In this document: one piece after another, positions 40,774 through 52,055 of the stretch
Position numbering within the stretch: the first letter of the stretch is position 1
How the letters are laid out: every line of letters begins with the position of its first letter
NCBI GenBank assembly: GCA_963662175.1
Contig: OY759222.1
Coordinates: forward strand, 11,666,222-11,730,221
Length of the DNA stretch: 64,000 nucleotides
Direction of reading: 5' to 3'
Origin: Aradus depressus
Taxonomy: Eukaryota > Arthropoda > Insecta > Hemiptera > Aradidae
Translations under genes and position numbers: made by a program
The notes under the pieces: generated by a model
Told to the model about the DNA's origin: nothing
What the model saw: the letters and a program-made list of their open reading frames with translations, nothing else
The model's database searches: none

Positions 40774-43700
40774 TCAGAATTGAATTTTAGCTACAGACTG
40801 GGCAACATCTGAAACATCTGGATGTAATGCAGCCAGCGCTCCTTGGTGTGCGAGACCCGATAATTGTTGAGTTTGAGCGACGGTGCCAGCAGGATTCAAT
40901 AGAGTGAAGCGTCGTTTTCTGAACAATGCAGGCAGCTTAGCCCCAGGGTTTACAGCTACAGACAGGCCAACATTTGAGACATCTGGATTTAAAGCAGCCA
41001 GCGCTCCTTGGTGTGCGATATCCGATAATTGTTGAGTTTGAGCGACGGTGCCAGCAGGATTCAATAGAGTGAAGCGTCGTTTTCTGAACAATGCAGGCAG
41101 CTTAGCCCCAGGGGTTACAGCTACAGACAGGCCAACATTTGAGACATCTGGATTTAAAGCAGCCAGCGCTCCTTGGTGTGCGATATCCGATAATTGTTGA
41201 GTATGACCGACGATGCCAGCAGGATTCAATAGAGTGAAGCGTCGGTTTCTGGACAATGCTTGTAGCTTAGCCTCAGGGGTTTCATCTACAGACTGGGCAA
41301 CATCTGAGACATCTGGATGTAATGCAGCTAGCGCTTCTTGGCTGGCGAGATCCGATAATTGTTGAGTATGAGCTGCGGAATGGACAGCAGCAACAGATTT
41401 ATACTCGGGGGTATGAGCTACAGTACCGTCAGGATTCAGTGGAGCTGGCTCAGCAATAAGAGAATTAGAAGGCGACGATAATTCCGTGGGGGAACTAATC
41501 AGCGTTGCCTGATTGCCAAGACGAGATTCTTCTTGATTATAAGCGGCAGCATGGACGGCAGCAACAGCCTTGTATTCAGGTGTATGAGCTACAGTACCGT
41601 CAGGATTGAGGGGGGATACACCACGATGCGGGTAAACAATGCCGCCCACTGGATATCTTAAACCATACGGGTAGTTCCATGATCCAGGATTGAGCGGAGC
41701 AGAATTCCATCTGTATGTGTTGTAGATTGGAATTGAACCAGTGCTAACGACCTTAGCTGCATTATGCGCGGCAAGATGAGCTGCAGTTAGAGCTTGAACT
41801 TCAGGTGTTTCAGCAACAGTTCCGTCAAGATTGAGGAGTGCTTGCTGTGGTGAAGTAGGTGCTTGACTAGTGACGCGAGATGCCTCTTCGTTATAGGCAG
41901 CAGCATGTGCGGCAGCAACAGCTCTGTACTCAGGTGTATGGGCTACAGTGCCATCAAGGTTAAGGGGAGCTAAAGCACTAGCATAGGCGGTTGCATGTGC
42001 TACCTTGGCAGCTACTACCTCTGGAGTGTCGTATGGGATCGAGGGGGCTGCCACGACGAATGGAGCGGCTACAGGCTGAGCTCCGGGGGTGGCTGCAGGA
42101 AGATTGGTTGCAGATACTCTGAAGCCGTTAACAGGGTCGGATGTGTACACTGCAGTCTGCACTTGGCCATTGGCGTCCACGTAGCTGTAATCTAGAAACA
42201 TAAAATTCATATATAGTTCATAGCTCATTTTTTAACGTATTGTTCACATTTCCTTTCATGTTCATGACAAAATAGTTGAACAATTTAGATTTTCTAGTTA
42301 TGTGCTTTAATATAATACATTAGTTTTTACAATGTATAGGGGAAGTTATGTAGACGGCCGGAAATATTGAGTTTTAACAGGAATTTCAAGTTTTCTGGAA
42401 TCCTGATTCCTAAAAGGAACACAGTATTTTCTGTCTGTCTCTGAGTTCCTGTCCGATAACTCTTGATAGAATGAATGTATCAACGCAACATTTTATATAT
42501 CAATAACCGGTTTTCAATCAATCGGCCAAAGGGAAGGGCGAGGATTAGGGGGACTTAACTCAAAAACCCGAATAACTGCCGATGTAATGAATGTATCGAC
42601 ACAAACTTTGGCATGAGGATTGAGAAGTTTCAGTGTAAGTCAAGTAATGATATTTAGCCCAGTCGATTGGTTTTGGAGGGAGAGCAAGAACTTTGTTGAT
42701 TAATTTGTGCGGGGGAGGAGATACATTGCTGATGGAGGAGATACATTGCTGATTATTCACCGACAATTTTATAAAGGCTATTTATCACTTTATACAATAA
42801 AAGGTTTTTCAAAATAGGGGAGGTAATTAAATCATAACCAGGGGCTTTCTTTTTGGGAAAGTGTTGAATTGCGTATTTTACGTCTGAAGGATGGAAGCAC
42901 TTAGGAGGGGGAGAAAGTGGAAGTGGATTGTCTAGCTCGCTTTCGACTGAGGAAGAATGATGGGGATCAACAATATCGGGGTGAGGAGTAAATATTTCAG
43001 TAAGATGGGAAGCAAACATGTTGGATTTCTCTTCATCAGACTTGGCCCAAGAGCCGTCATCATGACGGAGAGGTCGGGCGGAATTTTTCTAAGAAAGTAG
43101 CCTTTTCGTCGCTGTCCAAAGAGATGTTCTGTTTTCATTCATAGTCTGTGTGTACTCTTCGTATTGCAAGTTTCGCATCTGCTGCAGTTCTTTCTTCAGT
43201 GTGTCAGACAAGTTGTTGAGGTGTGTTTTGTCGCTGGGGTACCTAGTCCGTTGCCATAATGCTCTTGCTCGTCGTTTGTCAGTTATCAATTTTCGAATGT
43301 GTAGGGGCACGCTGAAAGTCAGGAAATAAGGCTTGTTGATGGCACGAATTGTACCTACTGTTTTTTTATAAATGTATCTATGAGATGTGTAAACTGTTCT
43401 ATTGCTCTGTCAATGCCGTCTTTGGTTTTTAGAGGATTTTTAAATCTATTATTTATTTTATTACCATTTTTTCATATGTTTAAGAAATTTAATAGTTCAG
43501 ACAATGGATCACATTTAGGAGTGTTGAGACACTCATGAATGAAAAACATTGACTGGTTGTTTCGGTGGTTTGAGCGTGGGAGGGGGGGGGGGGACACTAT
43601 TAACCATTCAGGTAGTACAGGGCTGTTCTAACCAGACCTTATCCTGCTGATTATGAATGAAGCGAGCTTCTTCACCCTGCGTAACTTCAGCTGCCTCATT

Positions 43701-46700
43701 GTACAGTCAAATTTCAGGGTCTTGGCGCTGTTTGGAAAAGACGGATGAGATTATACAGTAAAAGCATTTGCACATACGCGAGAATAATGGGCTTAAGGAA
43801 TAGACGGATAAAACAGACAGGAAAATAAGAAGCAAGTTTTTAAGCCGCTTGTGTTTGAGTGTTTTGCTTAAAAAAAAAAGTCCTTGGTGAATCATTGGCT
43901 ATGTAACTTCCCCAGAACGATTTAATCAATAAGAGTTCTTGTGTTAAGCCTCCCCCCAACTCTCTCTTCTCCTTGGGCGATTTGTCTGAAAAACATTGGA
44001 TGCTGTCTTTATAAGGACTATCCTATACCATTCTAGAAACATCTAAAATTTCGTGTTGATACTTTATATTATATTTACTCTTCAACAGGGAAGACAGCTG
44101 TAGTGTCTGCAACGAAGACCGACCGGACGACATCCACCATTTCTTCATGGAGTGTCCAGTCTTCAGCCAACTAAGAAAAAAGTACCTGGTAGAAGCACTA
44201 AAGAGCCCACAACCTCACAAGACCCTTTTCAACATTGCAAACAACCAAAACCTCAATAATATCATACTATACATAGTAAGGGCGCTAAAAATTAGAGGAC
44301 ATTGAAGTATTCAAATAAAATACCATTTCACTAGAAGTTTTTTCACTATTTTTTTTTTTAATTTGTTAATTAAGGTTCTATTATTTTGTATTTAATATTA
44401 TTATTATTTTCTATTTTCATTTATTTGTACTTTTTTTTAAACTGTTTTTATTTCCTAAAGGCTAATAAAGAATTGAATTGAATTGAATAATTGTGTTGAT
44501 ACTTTCATTCTATCGGGAGTTATCGTGTTCAAAAACACATACAAATTTTTGTTTTTACATTTTTGGAATCAGGAGGTCGGAAAAGATGTTGTTGAAAACT
44601 CAATATCGAATTTCTGACTGATTACATAACACATAAATTTTATACTTCGTATAGTATATAGTAGATAATACAAAATTTTGTTGAAATTGTTCTAAATCAT
44701 AAGAAAAATTTTAATATTTTTTCTCTCATCGATGCTAGTCATGGTTGTAATACCAGAAAGAAAGACGAATTTCGAACAACTCGTTCTCTCTTTTCGAAAA
44801 AAGGATATCTCGAATTTATCAACTTCTTGAAAGTAATATATTTATTGTTCAAAAATTTTTAAAAAAACCATCATCCATCATATAAAAGTTGTGTTTTGTA
44901 GGTTAGGTTTTATGACTCATGCCCGGGCTTTAACTACGAGGTCATATCGCCTACTACCAGAGCGCTCTTTCGTCACTCTGGTGGACATGAGACCGAATTG
45001 ACTATGGGAGTCTTAAATTTTGACTACCATAAATTTTTATTCACCTAGGGCAGGGGTCTTTAACAAGTAGGTACCTAACATCGTACAGGCTCGGGAACCA
45101 TCGCTTAACGTCACATCCGAAGGACGGCGTGCTTAAGTTTATTTTACCTCCCAGATAAAATAAACTAAGGGCCTCGGTCGGGTTTCGAACCCCCGTTCTT
45201 GAGCTCAGAAGACAAGCACGCATGCCACTGAGCTACCGGCGCCCTCTTTTGTTTAATAAATTATTATTATTATTAATTGTTTGTAGTTATTTTCTATTCA
45301 CTTTATTGTTATTTGTCAATTCATTTATATATTTATATTTCGGATGTTTCATTCTTTGTGACCTCAAAAAGAAATAAATATCGTCCTATTTTTTTTTTTA
45401 AATTAAATTATTATTATTATTATTTCATACTAACATAGTTTGAGTATAGTAAGTAACTTTATCTATGAGGTCATATCGCCTCTTTGGTCACTCTGGTGGA
45501 CCTGAGACCGAATCGACTATGGGAGTCTTAAATTTTGACTACCTTGAATTTTTATTCACCTAGGGTAGGGGTCTTTAACGAGTACCTGACATCGTACAGG
45601 CTCTTTCATCGCATAACGTCCCACCCGAAGGACGACGTGCTCAAGTTAATTTTACCTCCCAGATAAGGGCCTTGGGAGGGTTACGAATCCGCGATCCTTA
45701 GCTCAAAAAGCAAGCAAGCACACCACTTAGTTTGAGTATATTTGTTACCCCTCCCCTTCTACTGAATTTTGGCTACTGTTGTCCTGGGTGTGGTGTCCTG
45801 TTTCAAGTATGTTTTTCTTTCTCCATACCTCTTCAATACAAGAGGCTCCCTTCTCCCCCCTAAGCCCCTTCACCGTCCTTCGAGTCTTCAACACTTTAGT
45901 TCCTCCCTTCTCACCTCTTCTCTAGTTTATTCAGTTTTTCCTTTTTCATTCAGTATAATACTCTTGTCCCCCTTCTCTCATATTATTTTCCCAGTTATAC
46001 GAAGTATACGGGAAGTTATGTAATTGGCCAGAAACTCGATGTGGGGCCATCCACAAAATATGTACGCAAAATGAGGGGAGGGAAGCAATTGCCTAGCGTA
46101 ATAATATGTGACGAGGAGGGGGTCTGAACAAACGTGACGTGACGCTACGTTTGAAATACATACTATCAATTGTATTACTATTTTTCCAAAAACTATAGAT
46201 TTTTCATTCGCGATATGATGGAGAAAGTTTTCGTTAGATCTATCATTACTGTCTTGAATGTTTTTACTCCTAGTGTCGCTTATGTTTGGTTTATATTATA
46301 ATAATCAAAGAATGGATGGAATCATAGATTCATGAAGTGATGCCAATGGGATGATATTGGGGAATCTTTCGACACTTGCAGACGAGGAGGGCTAGAGTTG
46401 AGACTTCTTAAGTCGATATTTTAATTATAAAAAATTTAATATTGTTCATTGATTATCCTATAAATCTACATTAAATTAGATACTTTTATAAATAATAAAA
46501 GATTAGTTATTATTTTATGTGCACGCAAACCGAAAAAAAGGAGATAAGGTCGTCCATATATGTATAAAATCGACTTGCATGGCAGCTCGTCGAGCCCGAG
46601 AGTTACTATGCATATTAGGTGATGAAGACATCAGTACAGAAGATGCTGAGTGGATAAATGAAGATGAAGTAATTGGGAATTTTATAAATGTAAAGATAGC

Positions 46701-47208
46701 GGTCTCGATGCCTATCAAAGAAATGTCTGAGCTCTTAAAGAATCCTCATAATATTATATTTAATATAATATTAATAGCAATTGCTGTTATTATTTAATGA
46801 ATATAGAAATTATTATAATGAATATGGTATGTTCTCACCTCCTGTTGTAACTCCATTTGGATTCCTCGTTTCGTGTCTCGTAATGGGACCACCAGAGTGT
46901 CCAAAAGTGTATCCCCCAAGACCATCCTGGATCTGGTACTGTGAGGTTGGAATTACATTCCCCTGAGTGACTGCCAACAAACAGACTGCAATCTGAAAGA
47001 CAAAAAAAAATTATAAATTAAAAAAATGGATATATAAAAAAATAATAATAATATATTTTGTAGATTGTACGGCCATTGAAATGTATCAACCAATGTAGAA
47101 ATAATTTAGAACATTTGAAAATTGAACTTCTGAAAACCTGACAATAGATTATAGTTTTTTTTTTGGTAAATTTTTGAATATATTTTGTTAACTTACGAAC
47201 GGTAACAT
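40774..47208 (-). CDS. Cuticular protein with chitin-binding region and 18-residue motifs (3 coding exons)
   Basis: Coding exons on the minus strand: 47208-47197 (four codons, donor gtaagt), 46992-46839 (acceptor tttcag, donor gtgaga, phase 1) and 42191-40774 (acceptor tttctag); 527 residues. Residues 1-15 form a signal peptide (MLPFIAVCLLAVTQG), cut by intron 1 as in many cuticle genes. About residues 25-85 contain GGYTFGHSGGPITRHET and YSYVDANGQVQTAVYTSDPV, a Rebers-Riddiford-like chitin-binding region. Four 18-residue motifs of the type GTVAHTPEYKAVAAVHAAA follow, plus a first version with DTPEVVAAKVAHATA, as in known post-ecdysial insect cuticle proteins. The last about 190 residues are 55-residue tandem units. 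The product should be secreted into the cuticle. Exon joining is inferred from phase agreement and splice sites. The Met at 42228 is not the true start. Confidence 0.88.
40790..41370 (-). repeat. 165-bp tandem repeat inside the cuticular protein exon
   Basis: The word ccagcgctccttgg recurs at 40833, 40998 and 41163, with a diverged copy at 41328, each exactly 165 bp (55 codons) apart. The two central units are nearly identical, pointing to recent duplication or homogenisation. Confidence 0.92.
42325..42785 (+). repeat. Repeat A, nearly complete copy
   Basis: Best single view of the family: it starts tataggggaagttatgtaga, passes gaatgaatgtatcaacgcaa, acccgaataactgccgatg and ggttttggagggagagcaag, and ends with a duplicated gaggagatacattgctgat and attcaccgacaattttata. 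Confidence 0.65.
42753..43440 (-). pseudogene. Jockey-type LINE ORF2 fragment (linker and RT start)
   Basis: Minus-strand pieces in order: LKTKDGIDRAIEQFTHLIDT (about 43440-43360), RKLITDKRRARALWQRTRYP (43310-43250), LWTATKRLL, then in another frame FASHLTEIFTPHP, and finally FHPSDVKYAIQHFPKKKAPG, the opening of the reverse transcriptase (FP.KKAPG.D.I). The remainder of the polymerase is missing and there are at least two frameshifts. It lies in the same orientation as the host gene, within intron 2. Confidence 0.8.
43441..44065. repeat. Unassigned sequence and repeat A copy
   Basis: A G run lies at 43580-43592. 43870-44065 is a repeat A copy in minus orientation (aacttccccagaacg ... aatttcgtgttgatacttta) that received the LINE insertion at 44066. 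Confidence 0.45.
44066..44492 (+). mobile_element. 5'-truncated LINE with 13-bp target duplication
   Basis: Target duplication gtgttgatacttt (44053-44065 and 44493-44505) inside repeat A. The insert carries the last 71 codons of an ORF2, a 3' UTR, the poly(A)-like signal aataaag (44464-44470) and a short GAATT repeat tail. Confidence 0.85.
44090..44305 (+). pseudogene. LINE ORF2 C-terminal zinc-finger-like end
   Basis: EDSCSVCNEDRPDDIHHFFM then ECPVFSQLRKKYL: a C-x2-C ... H-x4-C arrangement found at the C-terminus of several non-LTR retrotransposon clades. The stop is at 44303-44305. No upstream polymerase, so it is a dead 5'-truncated copy. Confidence 0.8.
44900..45246 (-). repeat. SINE-1, full length
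   Basis: Tail (taggttaggtttt) at left, head ending accggcgccctc at right. Short flanking word ttttgt on both sides may be the target duplication. B box intact (gggtttcgaacccc on plus). Confidence 0.92.
45449..45727 (-). repeat. SINE-1, diverged copy with 13-bp target duplication
   Basis: Body words (cactctggtggacctgagac, ggtcgtacagg-type) with several gaps. Target duplication tagtttgagtata at 45436-45448 and 45728-45740. The tail has lost its CCTAA units and the head is decayed. Confidence 0.85.
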
Positions 47209-47290
47209 GATGGATGAGGGTACACTGATGACACTGGCTGGAACTGTTAACTGTTAACCTTCTCTCTGCCCACTTTGTCTTATATACCCA
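47197..47290 (-). promoter_or_regulatory. Core promoter and 5' leader of the cuticular protein gene
   Basis: A TATA box (tatataag on the minus strand, 47286-47279) lies 71 bp before the ATG at 47208. An initiator-like acagtt starts about 34 bases after the TATA (A at about 47252). The leader contains no intron. The start site is inferred from spacing only. Confidence 0.6.
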
Positions 47291-47389
47291 CTGTGACAAG
47301 GGTGGGAGGCATCTAATGAGATATAGGGTAGCTTCTATTTTCATAATATTGTCAAAATGAAAGTTTATATAAAAGTTCTAAGAAAAAAA

Positions 47390-48618
47390 AATTAGTGGAA
47401 CACCAGCTATGAACTTCCCCAGAACGGATTATTACTGTAATAAATTATGTTTCAACTTGGTTCAAATTCAGTAGCTGTCTTACTTATCGATTTCTGAATC
47501 CAAGTAGAAAATATTGTATCAAAATGTTATTTTTACATCCACATATATAGAAAATGTAGGAGAACTTACGTAATCCGTCAGGAATGAGAAGTTGAGTTTT
47601 AGGTAGAATTTCATGTTTTCCGACACTTTAATTCCAAAAATGTAAAACAAATAGCTATTTATTTAGGCCTGTGAACTCGATAACTCCATATAGAATGAAT
47701 CTGTCGGCACGGAATTATATATGTGTATCCAGAACCTCGCTACTGGATAAAAGATTTGTATAAACACAGAAGGCATGAAAGTGGAGATCGCTTGTTGACT
47801 ATTTTAGGTATAGATGAAACTAACCATTTCAAAAACGTTTTGCGTGTATCTGTAGATGATTTTGAACTATTTGTTAACTTGATTAGACCAAAAGTTGAAA
47901 AACAGAACACTGAACAAAACAGCATCCATTTTTTTGATCTTGTGAAAGTGCCACTTATGTTTGGGGTTCCATAATAAAGTTTTATTTTCATATAACTCAA
48001 TCAACATAAGTGCAGCTTCCTTGTCTATATCCATAGTTTGTATTATTTTTTAATATAAATAATAAATTTTTAAGCAGGAAAGTACAAAAACCTCTACAAA
48101 AATAAACAACTCGGGAAACAGTGATGTAACCTCTAATTGTTTTCACGTATGGCTTGAGCGGGGAGTCGTAAAAATGTTCGTGAATAAATATTTGTAGGTG
48201 TGGACCCGGCTTAAAGTGGCTTCTGGAATCTCATACTAAATTTTGTGTCGATAAATTCATTACCCTAAACCGCGCCTTCGGGTCCCAGGGAACAGGGGAT
48301 TACGGGGAGACTTAATACAAAAACTTTAATAACATTTCAGTGACACGAAATTTCTTATGTGCATTCAAAGTCCTATAAGAATGATAAAAGTTCCGCAGAA
48401 TAGGTCAAATGGAAGGGGGTGATCAGAGGAAGGAGACTCGACACGAATGCCCAAATAACTGCCAATGTAGTGAATGTACCGACACAAAATTTATTATGAG
48501 CATTCAGAAGCCACTACGTAAGTCAAATATGGAGTCTCAGCCCAAACGGTCGATTGGCTTTGGAGGGAGAGCAAAAACGTAATTCATTAATTCGTCCTGG
48601 GGAAGTACATTGATGTGA
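47390..48618. repeat. Repeat A copies
   Basis: 47395-47430 and 47565-47720, then 48200-48618, carry repeat A words (ggaattatatatgtgtatccag, actgccaatgtagtg, ggctttggagggagagcaaa, cgtcctggggaagtacattg). The Harbinger-like fragment 47723-47974 interrupts them. Confidence 0.55.
47723..47974 (+). pseudogene. PIF/Harbinger-like transposase N-terminal fragment
   Basis: Reads RYWIKDLYKHRRHESGDRLL, then HFKNVLRVSVDDFELFVNLI and RPKVEKQ, the pattern of HARBI1-like N-termini (W...R...G....L...D...F.N.LR.s...F..L...I.P.i.k). It ends by a stop after about 80 residues; the nuclease domain is absent. It is not the same family as 31140-31390. Confidence 0.65.
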
Positions 48619-49871
48619 CTAGAGATCTATCGATGCAAGTAGATACAAGTAAAGTATCGATACTTTTATCAGATACCAAGTATTTTTGGTATCGATACTT
48701 TTCTTTCGATACCAACTAGGTATCGAATAGATATTACTTGTATCGATTCAAAATACTCGTTTCAAATTACAACAATCAAAAAAAATTATATAAATTTTTC
48801 AATTCGTCAAACTCGTTCACCACGGTCCAAATGTTATATATCGATGGTAATAACCTCATGTGTGATGTGATCACGCAGTCTGCTTGATGCGTCCTTATTT
48901 ACATTAAATGGTTTATCGTTTATGAAGATATAAGTTTGTTTGATTTTGAACAGAACCGTGAACGTGATTACGATTTCAGCATTTAATTATATTTTTACAT
49001 TCCATTTTGTCAATGACAAATTATAATGCCTCGTCCTACGGCGAAAGTGTGGATTTATTACACTAAGAACGATTAGATCTCAGCCACTTGCAAAAAGTAA
49101 TTAAAGAAGTGAAATATTGTGGGAATACGAATAGTCTCCAGTAGTTTTATATCCTTAGTAAAAATAAATTGTATGTTTATTTTATAAGGATTGTTGTTAT
49201 TTTCAGTATGCTTTTAATAATATAATTGTATCTAATTCGATTTTATTTCTTTGTTTCTTATGCCCACTACAATATCTCATTTAAACCTTTCAAATTTTAT
49301 ATTGTTTTTTATTATTATTATATAGGTATATATATATTATACATGGTTTAAAATTAATTATAACAAAGTACTCGATTTAATCGATACTATTTTTATTGAT
49401 ATCTATATAGATTTATACATTATAAAAAAAATAATTTGGTTAGGTTAGGTTTTATGACTCATGTCCGGGCTTTAACTAGTCCTACTACCAGAGCGCTCTT
49501 TCGTCACTCTGGTGGGCATGAGCCCGACTCTACTGTGGGAGTCCTAAATTTTGCCTACCCTAAATTTTATTCACCTTGGACAGGGGTCTTTAACAAGTAC
49601 CTGACATCGTACAGGCTCGGGACCATCGCATCCAAAGGACGGCGTGCTTAAGTTTATTTTACCTCCCAGATAACCCACGTTCTTGAGTTCAGATAAAAAG
49701 CACGCATACCACTGAACTACCGGCGCCCTCAAAAATTAATTATAATGAACTACTGGATTAAATCGATACAATCGATACTTTCTATTCGATACTTCAGGAG
49801 TATCGAGAGTTTTATTCGATTCTACTCGTGAGTAAAAGTATTGTAACTTTATTGTATCGATTGAACCCTAG
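48619..49871. mobile_element. hAT-like non-autonomous element rich in TATCGAT
   Basis: The left end ctagagatctatcgatgcaa and the mirrored right end (ctagggttcaatcgatacaa) form imperfect TIRs. Eight or more tatcgat/atcgata words cluster near both ends (for example 48653, 48690, 48745, 49376, 49750 and 49855). No transposase remains. A SINE-1 (49437-49732) has inserted near the right end. The 8-bp target duplication expected for hAT was not found. Confidence 0.55.
49437..49732 (-). repeat. SINE-1 with internal deletions
   Basis: Tail ggttaggttaggtttt at left, head ctaccggcgccctc at right, but with losses in the body (actagtcctactacc) and in the linker/B-box region (cagataacccacgttcttga). It sits in the hAT-like element. 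Confidence 0.85.
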
Positions 49872-49894
49872 AGTTGGGAAGTATATTGTTTGGT

Positions 49895-50310
49895 TTTCTT
49901 CCACTGGCGTTGTCCTCCGTACTCTGCTTCTGCTTCTATTTCTTGCATATATGTCGAACCCCGAGCAAGCTGGGCAGGGCACACTAGTTGGACCAATTGT
50001 ATCAAAAGTTCCAACTAGAGGCCCCTTAATCCAGAGCTGCTGAGGGAGCGGGAGCCGATCAGGGGTAGGGTCAGGCGTCAGCTGACCCTAGGGGCCCTCT
50101 ATCACGGATTTCCGACCCCTCAATAGCCCTCGGACAGAACCCGCACTCGCCAGGGGCCTAAAAAGGTTTGTGGAGAGTGGCGTGATGGTAGTGCCACCTA
50201 GTAACGTAAAGTTGCGGAAAATCAAGTTTGACTCTGGAAGTTCTTATACTGGTTCTCGGCCCGTGCGAGAATGTCACGGGAAAAGAGTTGGTACGAGTAT
50301 CAATATACGT
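49895..50310 (+). other. GC-rich block of unknown origin
   Basis: Clearly higher GC than its surroundings (aggggccctctatcacgg, gaacccgcactcgcc). A 71-residue open frame begins at 49828, before the block, and ends at 50043. No recognised family. It resembles in composition the poly(A)-tailed block at 29141-29514; a 3' region of an R1-like LINE is one possibility. Confidence 0.35.
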
Positions 50311-50805
50311 TGATTCATTGACAAATTTTTTTTACACTCCATCACTGTCATGAAATTTATTTATAGTTTTATTTTATTGTAAATATGCCCTATAAAAAAA
50401 TACATATATTATCACATAACTTTCCCGGCAGAAAAGTAAAGAACAGAAAAGTTTTCAATATATCCCCCCTCTCTCCGACCTCTCCCTCAATCGTTACTTG
50501 ACAAAAATTTCGAGTAATTATTTTTATCTAATTGTGAAAAACAGCTTTTAGAGAAAGTTTCACGTATGAGCAAACTTGTCGAAAATAGATCTGGATGTCC
50601 AATTTTGTTTTTACAGCTAATTACTAGTGGGTATATATTGTTGCCGTTTTTCAAGGTTCTAGAAACTCACATAAACAAGCTAGTCATCCGTAAGCGCATA
50701 TTTTTGGAAATGAGTATACGTTATTTATTAGCAAAACTGCACAGAACTTTTCCATTGGAATTTCAATTGTAAATAAATAAATTTTAGTTGAGTAAAATAT
50801 TTGTT
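50311..50805. other. No gene recognised
   Basis: The plus frame 50566-50772 (68 residues) has no known family. AT-rich. Confidence 0.3.
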
Positions 50806-50809
50806 GACT

Positions 50810-52055
50810 ATAGAAAAAGTTGTAGGTGATTCACCGACAATGTACATCCCCAGAACAAATTAATCAATTAACTTTTCGCTCCCCCTCCAAAACCAGTCAA
50901 CCGTTAGCGCTAATATTCAAACTATTGAATACTGGAACTAACAGTTGACTGGTTTTGGAGGAGGAACGAAATGTTAATTCGCTCTGGAGATGTACATGGC
51001 TCCTAAATGCGGCAGTTATTGCAGTTTTTGAGTTGAGCCCTCTCATCCCCAGCTTCTGCCGATTCCGCTGAAAATTAATGTGTTGTCTTTATAGGATTTT
51101 GAATTCACATATGAAATTTTGTGTCGATACTTTCATTACAACAGATGTTATAAGAGTCTTCCCTAATCCCTCTCCTATTTCGCTGATTTGACTGAAAATC
51201 GTTGTGGAGAAGGGAAGGGGAAGTTCAGAGGTGCTAAACTCAAAAATCCCAATAACTCCCGAAGTAATAAATGTATCGATGTGAACTTTTGTGTCGATAT
51301 ATTCTTTACAACAAATGTTCTTAGAGTCTTCCCTAATCTCTCTCCTATTTCGCTGATTTGACTAAAAATCGTTGTGGAGAAGGGAAGGGGAAGATCAGAG
51401 GAGCTAAACTCAACAATCCCAATAACTCCCGATGTAATAAATGTATCGATGTGAAATTTTGTGTCGATATATTCTTTACAACAAATGTTCTTAGAGTCTT
51501 CTCTAATCCCTCTCCTATTTCGCTGATTTGACTGAAAATCGTTGTGGAGAAGGGAAGGGGAAGATCAGAGGAGCTAAACTCAAAGACCCCAATAAATCCC
51601 GATGTAATAAATGTATCGATATGAAATTTCATTTTTGAAGTCAAAAGCCAATGAGGACGCAACGTGTCGAACTTCAGCGATATCGGCCGAAGGGGAGGGG
51701 GGTTTCAGGGAGGGGGCTCAACTCAAAAACTATAATAACTGCTTATGTAATGAATTTATAGACATAAAATTTAGTATGAGAATTTAGGATCCCTTGTGGT
51801 TTTGATAGGGTGCGAGAATTGTTGTTTTTTTCCGGCATTTCTTCCAGAGGTGTCTTCTTTTTTATTTTTTCTGACAATATTTCGGGACTCTTATACGTCC
51901 CTTCTTCTAGTCACTACGAACACGAGAAAAAACCAACAATTCAACATCCCAGAGAAGTTTAAGAAAAACAGGGTGCAAGAAGTTAATTGATTAATTCGTT
52001 CTAGGGAAGTACATACCATGTGATTCACCGACGACTTTTTCTTGTTAGGTTTAAT
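50810..52055. repeat. Repeat A, tandemly expanded
   Basis: Several repeat A pieces in both orientations. From about 51121 to 51630 a 170-bp unit is present three times: the word tctcctatttcgctgatttg recurs at 51171, 51341 and 51511. 51850-51930 resembles the hammerhead-like segment of 26770-26817 (tttcgggact...acgtccc). Confidence 0.7.

Larger units (their letters stand above)
42192..46838 (-). other. Intron 2 of the cuticular protein gene, enlarged by insertions
   Basis: 4647 bp between donor gtgagaac and acceptor tttctag. It contains repeat A, a Jockey-type LINE, another LINE 3' end with target duplication, and two SINE-1 copies, each listed separately. The stretch 45741-46838 shows only short frames (46519-46797 is an uncharacterised 92-residue frame) and repeat A words at 46003-46045. 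Confidence 0.8.

Noticed and set aside
46519..46797. 92-codon plus-strand frame inside cuticle gene intron 2
   Set aside because: No recognised domain, opposite strand to the host gene, AT-rich end; kept only as an uncharacterised frame.
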